Positions 57,226 to 64,000 of a stretch of 64,000 bases of DNA are shown here, piece after piece; position 1 is the stretch's first letter; each line of letters starts with the position of its first letter. The position numbers were made by a program, and so were the translations under genes. This stretch comes from Vitellaria paradoxa (taxonomy: Eukaryota > Streptophyta > Magnoliopsida > Ericales > Sapotaceae): NCBI GenBank assembly GCA_019916065.1, contig CM034237.1, positions 24,449,752-24,513,751 on the forward strand, given 5' to 3'. The notes under the pieces are model-generated. The model was not told the DNA's origin. It saw only the letters and a program-made list of their open reading frames with translations, and did no database searches.

Positions 57226-60200
57226 TTCTCCCCCTTCAAAAAATTTTATCCTCGAAATTTTATACCACAGTCATGCACAAATTTCTGAGTAAACACTTGC
57301 AGATGTCTTCTCCATATCTTAACTCACACCTTCAAGCAAGCTCTTTATCATCTATAAACTTCTTGCACGTGTGAAACTTTAAGTTTTATTCATTAAGCAA
57401 TATTTAGATCACTTTACAAATTAATCATAACAATTCAAAAACACTAATAACTATACCTTCACTGTGCATCTGTAAACTCAGTAATTATTCCAATGGCTCC
57501 TCAAATAATAACAACCAAGTTTTCAAATCTTTATCCTTCATCTCTCACTATCTAGTATCGTACATTACTCTATCCAATCACCTTTCCTGCTAATCTCTTT
57601 TCTCCATAAAATTGAACTTCTTATTTTCCCACACATCTCAATATCTAGACTACCTTAAATTTCCAAAACATCTCTTACTTAATCAATATTTCCCAATTAA
57701 TAACTAATGATAACTTCAATGCACCCATTCACCAAATTTTCCCTTAGCACAATTTATCTGGGACTAAATTCCTCATTACCTCAAAAAGGTAACCTCTCTA
57801 TTTCGTTCAAGTTTCTCCCTATAGGTCCAACACTTAAGCACGTGACCTCAACACTTAACTCCTTTGTAACCGAAATTGGGGTCCATCAATTCAAAACTAT
57901 ATCACAACCAAATAGGTCACATTATAACTATACTGAACTTAAGGTTGAAATCAACCTTGAAAATTGCCATAAAATGGCACTAACCACATATAAACGCCTC
58001 ATCAAGCCTATCATACTTAAGTGTAATAGATATCGGCTAGATATAACCTCTAATCAAACTATACCATCAACCCTTTATCCTTTCTGCCTTTGTAATCCTT
58101 CTTCTCTATTCAAACATCTCTTTTTTCCAAGTATTGTTTTCCATTTCAAATTCTCCCTTACTTTATATACTCACATTACTCTGTTGGTCTAACAAACTTT
58201 TAATCCAATGCAACTACTTTAGTTTAATTAAAACTAAAATCCACTGCATAACTAATCATGAATAGGGAAACTATCAAATAAAGCTGAGTAGGCTAGTTAT
58301 TCCATTCTGGAACCCTTTTTCAGTCCACGCATTCATCCTATTCCCTATCTCCAATTGTAAACAAAACTTGCCCATTAATTTCTAACCTCATCATACAAAG
58401 GTCAATTAATTACGTCTATCCAAAGCCATTACCTTCCCTTAGCTCAATACTCCCACATGGATACATTCACCTTATAAACCAATTGGCAAGCCAACATTTT
58501 AATTGACCATAGATTACATCATTACTATTGTAAATTTTAGCTTAAACCATAAACAATCCAATGTAGGAACTCCCTAACTCACTATTTAATATCATCCCTG
58601 ACAGTTCATTCACAAATATATACATATCTACGTACCATATCAACTTTACCTCAACTTCACCTCAACTTCGGTAAATACTCATCCTATAATTAAGACTTCA
58701 ACAAATGAACTACATATCAACTATTGAAGAACATTCACATTTTACAATTCGTCTAAATAACAATCTAAACACCCCACATCATTATCTCCATAAAAAGTAC
58801 CGAGGCACTAACCAATCTGTAGCAGAAGCTCATAAAGTGTTGTCCTGGAACTCTCTTTTCAGCTCATCTTCTATTAATAGTGTTCAAACCTTAAATCATT
58901 CCTTTGAAATATCAATAATTCTCTTAATTGCATTCAAACATACCATATAGAATCACCATTCATAAGACATCATATATTAAGCTCTTAAAATAAATTTACC
59001 CAAACATCCTTTTGTCTCATCAGTTCCAATTCTTTCACATTAGCCACCAAAACATGTAAACCTAGAATAAAAATCTTAATTCTACTTGTACTCAAGGTAA
59101 ATTCTTGGCATCATCATACTTGAGTCGATCATATCAGAATGTTTAATCCACCACTTGTATGAACCCAAATTAATTGCCTCAAAGCCCAACCAATTAGATA
59201 AGTTTAGTATAACCGAGGCCTTCAAACCTTCTTCGTACTTTCAACTATTCAACAAAATATTTCATTTTCAACTTTCTCTATTCTCCTATACTTCACACTA
59301 AATTTCCATGTAATCTTCCATCCACCATATAACAATTGATCTCACCAAGTATAATCAATAAATTAATGGATTTGCTTTATCATCCAGGCATACCAGGTTT
59401 AACTTACCAGTGAGTGCCATAGGCACACAAATCAACCTCCCAGATTTAATAAACTTCTTCCCTTGCATCAACCTTTAACATATATTTTCTCTTTCTCCTT
59501 TCAGGCAATTAGCTAGTAAACTCCTTTAAAACACCTTCAAAACTTTCATGAACATCACCTTGTACTTTATTTCACTATATCTCTTAGTGTTACCATCACT
59601 TACCATAATCTTAATTGAAACCGACTTCTAAACCTCCTTTTCCCAAAGTTCATCTACTTATAGTACACTTACTCATCTTCAAATTGAATTCACCCATCTA
59701 TAGCTATTACTCCATACTCATGCATTTTCTAATAAAGACAATCCCACGGCTAGGATCCTGTACCCCCCTTTCCATAATATGGTCGAGGCACATCCTTAAT
59801 ATTACCATAACACTCAAAGCCAAATCCACTTAACCAATCTAGTTCTCACCACTAACACCAATCTATAAAGTCAACAACCTTAACACTCAAATGGTTAAAG
59901 ACAATCAAATTGGTTCTAATTTTCAATTCATATATGTCCATTTCCTCACCCATTAGCATTTCTCAATTAAGGAATTCAAATCATAGAAGCCACATGTTAA
60001 GATACAATGGATCAAATTAGCCATTCAAGAAATATAACCCACATTGAACCAAGTTCAACACAATAGCCATTCCAAAGTTACAATAGTGCGTTTTACCAAC
60101 ATTAGTGAAATAGCAATGCCATCAAGTTTCAAGTAAACAACATTGAGATGAAAGAATTTTGTTAGTGTGACAACTTTAGCACAATTCGGTAACCAAAATT

Positions 60201-62228
60201 TCAGGTGGCCAAGTCAAATGTTTATCAACATAACAGTTTAGAGAACTTTCAACTCAAAGGAATTTTCAACGTTTTAATGTGCAAGTGGCAATCAAGAATT
60301 CAATAAAACATGGATTCAGCTATGATCAGTTCCTTTCAAAGTTTAGAATTACTAGGATTCATCCTACAATATATAACTAGTATAGTAAGTACCATGGAGT
60401 ATAACCTTCCCGTATCATCTCTGAGTAACTAACCTTTGTGAAATTTATGCCTCTATTACCATTATCCTCATCCAAAAGAGTCTTGAAATCCTAGACATTC
60501 ACTGAAAGTTACTTTAGCAATATATAGACTTTTCAACCTCTAACTTGTAGCATCGCCCATATCTTCGACCTCACTCAAATAATGTGGGAGATCTTTAAAT
60601 CAACCTCTTTCCAATATTCCACTCTTTTACTTTACTTCATAATCAGTTTATCTTATATAAACAAATACCTTCGACATCTTTATGTTCTAATGCATTCCAA
60701 ACTGTTCTATTAGTTTACTTAACCACAACAAGACTTCAATGCTAAAATATCATAACTAATACTGAGTTAGGTATAGGTAAATCCTTCTCATATAATTCCA
60801 ATCTCCTTAATTGATATTGTCATCGAATCATTAGACATCATCACATAACTCAATCTTCCCTGTAACCTTTCACAATATTAAAAGCAATCCCTTCTTCAAG
60901 TAAAAGCAATCGTAAAATTTCAATTAATATATTTTGTGCCATAAAATGTTCTCATTATAATTACCCCACATATTTGTGCTCTGCTCCAATTCATTTGAAT
61001 CAATAAGTCCGTTAGCTAAGAGGTACTTGAGTAAGATAAAGGTGATACCCCACCAAATCCACAAAACTTAAATATCAAACACAATCTTGGCTATACTCAA
61101 TTACTACACTAAAATTTTTGGAAATCCCTCAAAATTATCTAACCAAATATCACCTGACTCTATACTTTGTCTCATGCAAACCAATTCAACATTTATTATT
61201 CTTGATGCTCAATGATTCAGTCGAAATATCAATACTTGATAAACAACATGCTGCCTTAATTACCACCAAATTTTCCAACTTCAAATTTTACTTAAAACCC
61301 AAGCTTTTTACCATTCCTCTTAACAAGAATCTCAAATGTCCCGATGTCCAATACTATATCTTATAGAATCATAAACTCACAATTGTTTGATTGAATTCTA
61401 AACTTCCAAGACTTCATCGATGCCACAAAATATGGCCTAATAGAAAAATAATAGCGACATCTAATATGGAATCTATGAAAGTCAAGCCAACCCTTGGGAG
61501 TTTGCTCCCACTCATCCCCAAGTATCACATCCAAAACAACACCTCACTTACAAAACGACACTTAGACTCCTTTCATTCAATCTCTAATTGACCATGCGAA
61601 CACAGTTTTTCCCCAATATGCCTAATATCATTTACTAAAAAGGTTACCTCATCACAAATCTAAACCACCATATTATCAAAAAACCAGTTATCACCAATCC
61701 ATTATAATGATCAATCACCGCTCATCAAGTTAGTAACTCGTACATTTTAAGATTCAATTCTCTACTATTGTCATCTCTTCTTCAAATTCATTCCAAAATC
61801 TCACAATTCCCACCAATAAAAGGTAGTCTCAATAAATCCCAAAATCACAACCTTAGACTCTCTAGACCCTTAGCACTTACAATTTTTCAATCATATCCAC
61901 AATCACTTCTAATCATTTTTCATAATGCCAGGTATACTATTAAAACATCTATCGAACATTACCTCTAGGTTCACACCTTCAATGATTACACCATTTACTC
62001 ACATATCAACCTTACTTATCATTGGCCAGTGATGTTTACCGAATCCTCATTTCTCCAAACAATACGATCAAGGTTCTAGTAACATTTAGTTCTAACCATT
62101 TGCACCATAATCCTTACCACAAAGTACTAATAAGTCCATCCCATCAAAATGACTAAATGTCAGTTATATCACATCAACATGGAACACGCAATGCTGACTC
62201 CCACTGTCCCTTAGGTATTTTGACCTAG
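57226..62228 (-). other. Interior of element C, no recognisable gag-pol
   Basis: Five kilobases. The first bases (TTCTCCCCCTTC) are the PPT. I looked on the minus strand for the protease DTG, RT YxDD, RNase H and integrase motifs that are obvious in element B and saw none. The longest open stretches (for example 57707-58192 on the plus strand, 161 codons) are low-complexity with no family. Either a LARD-type non-autonomous interior or too decayed to read by eye. Confidence 0.6.
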
Positions 62229-62243
62229 GCTCTGATACCAACC
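62229..62243 (-). other. Primer binding site of element C
   Basis: GCTCTGATACCAACC (plus strand), identical to the PBS of element B, directly before the LTR start TGTCAGGCACCG. Confidence 0.9.
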
Positions 62244-64000
62244 TGTCAGGCACCGAATCTCACGACTCGAGGGGTGAGTGATAAACACACATAACATGCA
62301 CTAATATAACCATTATGATTAGAGCAATACAAAAACCTCTACGTGAGCCCAACACACAAGATGAGATAACATAAATTTAACCTTGGCTATAGTCAAGTCA
62401 CAAACGTCTAACATTCCTACCATTAATACATAACTTAGGCCTTAGGGCCCTTACAACCAACTCCAATAAGTCCTCAATGTACAATATTAAAATTACAAAT
62501 AAAAACAAAACTAAGTAACCAAAAGTTTTGCTATGTTTAGAAGGGCTCGTGCATAAGCACTCCTAATCCAACCCATCGGCCCACCTGATTGATATGACCT
62601 GTTTCTGCATCAAAATCTATAAGGACCTGAGCACGGGTCTACTTGTGCCTACGATGCCTCAAACAAACATATATGGTAGGTAATCAACACATGCATGCCA
62701 ATGTACAAATGCATAGATACACCAACATCTTTCTATATGCCATAACAATTTATTAATATCAATTAGTTTTCAACTTATGTAAGTATTTATCGTCATTCAA
62801 TAACATCATAGTGTTGTATTCAATTCCAATTATTCTTCATTATTAAATTTCCCAAGTTTATATCCAATCACGTTCCATTTCACATTATCACATATTCAAC
62901 ATATATCATATTGTTACATATTTAACATTCAATCACACAACCATATCCACATTAGCACCTATTCATCATTCCATCACATCTCCACATCCATATTTTCACT
63001 TATTCATCATTCGATCACATTGCCATAACCATACAAGTCATCGGGGGTTGGGTACATCCACAATATCGTCTTTTATGGGCCAATACCCAACGAAAATGAT
63101 AAATCGACATCATCGTTTAGGATTGCAGTCCAGGGCCACGAGGAGCCAAAACACACACAATGTTGTGGGCTAATAACCCACTAGCATTGACACCAAATCC
63201 TATGCAGGTTTTGGGTCTTTCAATCCAAAGGTAATCTCAAGACCCTTCCTATTTTTGCACCCCACCATGGTCCTCAGCACACAACCAATCATTTATCACA
63301 TACAATACTCTTTAATCACAATTCACATTCATCACCATAAACTTTCCAACACACATAACCACATTCTATTTCATCACGGAACACAGCTCATTTCATCTCT
63401 TTATTTCATTTAACCCAAGCCACATTTAATTTCCATCATTTATTAACAAAAGTTCACATTTCAATTTCTTTCAATCATATTTCACTTTTCGGTTCATCTT
63501 AAGATTCATCACATATCAACATTGATCAAACCTTATTAAGCATTCAACATTTATAATCACTATGAATTTGAGTCTCTTTGTCAATTCACATTTTACTTGA
63601 TCAATCATATGTTCGTATACCTCATCATTTAGTTTACATCAAGACATAATCACAATTCTACTCGATTAAGACTCTTATCTCAAAGTAATCTTCCAATTCA
63701 TTTCATTCAAGGTAACACTCATTCACCATTACAAGTTAAATCCCATTAGCTTAAGATAACAAATCCTTAATCACTTTTTAGAACACATTTCCCTTTTAAA
63801 TCCATGCAATTAATCAAATAAAAGTTTCATGCAAAAACATGTTACTAAACTCTTTCATAAACCTAAGGTAGAAGGTCAAAGTAAACAAAGTAAAAAATCA
63901 GACCTAGGCCGGTGGGCGCCCAAGCTGGCACTCAGCCGTGCGCTCAAGGGGTTGAGTGCCCAGTTGTGTCTCTGTCGTGCGCCCACAGCTTGGTCCAAGT
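62244..64000 (-). repeat. 5' LTR of element C, cut by the window end
   Basis: Starts TGTCAGGCACCGAATCTCA. It aligns with 43095-43452 and 54753 onward. About 1757 bp are in the window; the rest lies beyond. A GTGGGCGCCCAAGCTGGCAC motif is at about 63912. Confidence 0.88.

Larger units (their letters stand above)
43095..64000 (-). mobile_element. Element C: large LTR element without gag-pol, hosting element B
   Basis: The left (3') LTR is 43095-43452 plus 54753-57225, split by element B. It is followed by a pyrimidine tract TTCTCCCCCTTC at 57226, the PPT on the minus strand. The interior 57226-62228 carries no recognisable protein. An initiator-Met PBS (62229-62243) and the right (5') LTR from 62244 follow, cut by the window end. 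The LTR family is shared with B and D. This is the plan of a LARD-type non-autonomous element, or a very decayed copy. C inserted into element E at 43095. Confidence 0.75.

Noticed and set aside
57707..58192. 161-codon open stretch on the plus strand in element C
   Set aside because: No recognisable motif, low-complexity composition, and opposite to the element's transcription; AT-poor-in-stop chance reading is more likely.
1..64000. Host protein-coding, rRNA or tRNA gene
   Set aside because: No conserved host domain, rRNA signature or tRNA cloverleaf was recognised; the TGGTATCAGAGC words are retrotransposon PBS sites, not tRNA genes.

Overview
This window is a stretch of plant nuclear heterochromatin, most likely from a eudicot with an AT-rich genome. 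Nearly everything recognisable is a transposable element: Ty3/gypsy LTR elements of three kinds, Ty1/copia, an En/Spm (CACTA) DNA transposon, a Helitron block, a Tourist-like MITE and a LINE remnant. Plant-type introns interrupt the CACTA genes. I found no convincing host gene, rRNA, tRNA or CRISPR array. The species cannot be named from the sequence alone.

Layout. (1) 1-10618, + strand: a decayed Tat-type Ty3/gypsy element cut by the window start. It has the end of the 5' LTR, a PBS, broken gag and pol, a 40-bp tandem repeat, a degenerate antisense extra ORF, and a 3' LTR. (2) 10619-15950: AT-rich intergenic DNA with a possible LTR relic, a LINE 3' remnant, a Tourist-like MITE and a 40-bp direct duplication. 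(3) About 15950-33950, - strand: an old Ty1/copia element broken into pieces. Its 3' region received a 2.7-kb solo LTR (16824-19560, TSD AAAAT). Its RNase H domain is split by an 11.6-kb CACTA element (20459-32088, TSD GAT). (4) About 33950-37610: tandem Helitron-like AT-rich units ending in one canonical Helitron 3' hairpin and CTAG. (5) About 37612-43094, + strand: a decayed Ty3/gypsy element, probably Reina-like, truncated in integrase. (6) 43095 to the window end, - strand: a large element (C) with LTRs of about 2.8 kb, an initiator-Met PBS and a 5-kb interior with no recognisable gag-pol. A second element (B, 43453-54752), an autonomous-type chromovirus of the Tekay/Del type with a related LTR, is nested inside C's 3' LTR.

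How the parts relate. The nesting gives an order of events: copia before solo LTR D and CACTA, and the Reina-like element before C, which precedes B. The CACTA element carries two genes on the minus strand. One is a TNPD-type (tnp2) transposase with a 5'-UTR intron and three coding exons. The other is a TNPA-like Transposase_24-type gene whose seven exons all join in phase. Each is interrupted by only one or two lesions. The ends carry dense GCGACCGC/GCGGTCGC palindromes, the expected sites for a TNPA-type protein. Elements B, C and D share one LTR family, so B (or relatives) may have supplied proteins to C.

I saw no evidence of an undescribed defence or signalling system. The most unusual structures are the 202-bp array inside the CACTA element, the Helitron unit array, the coding-empty partner element C, the roughly 21-bp-periodic GGGCGCCC clusters in the LTRs, and the antisense ORF of the Tat element.
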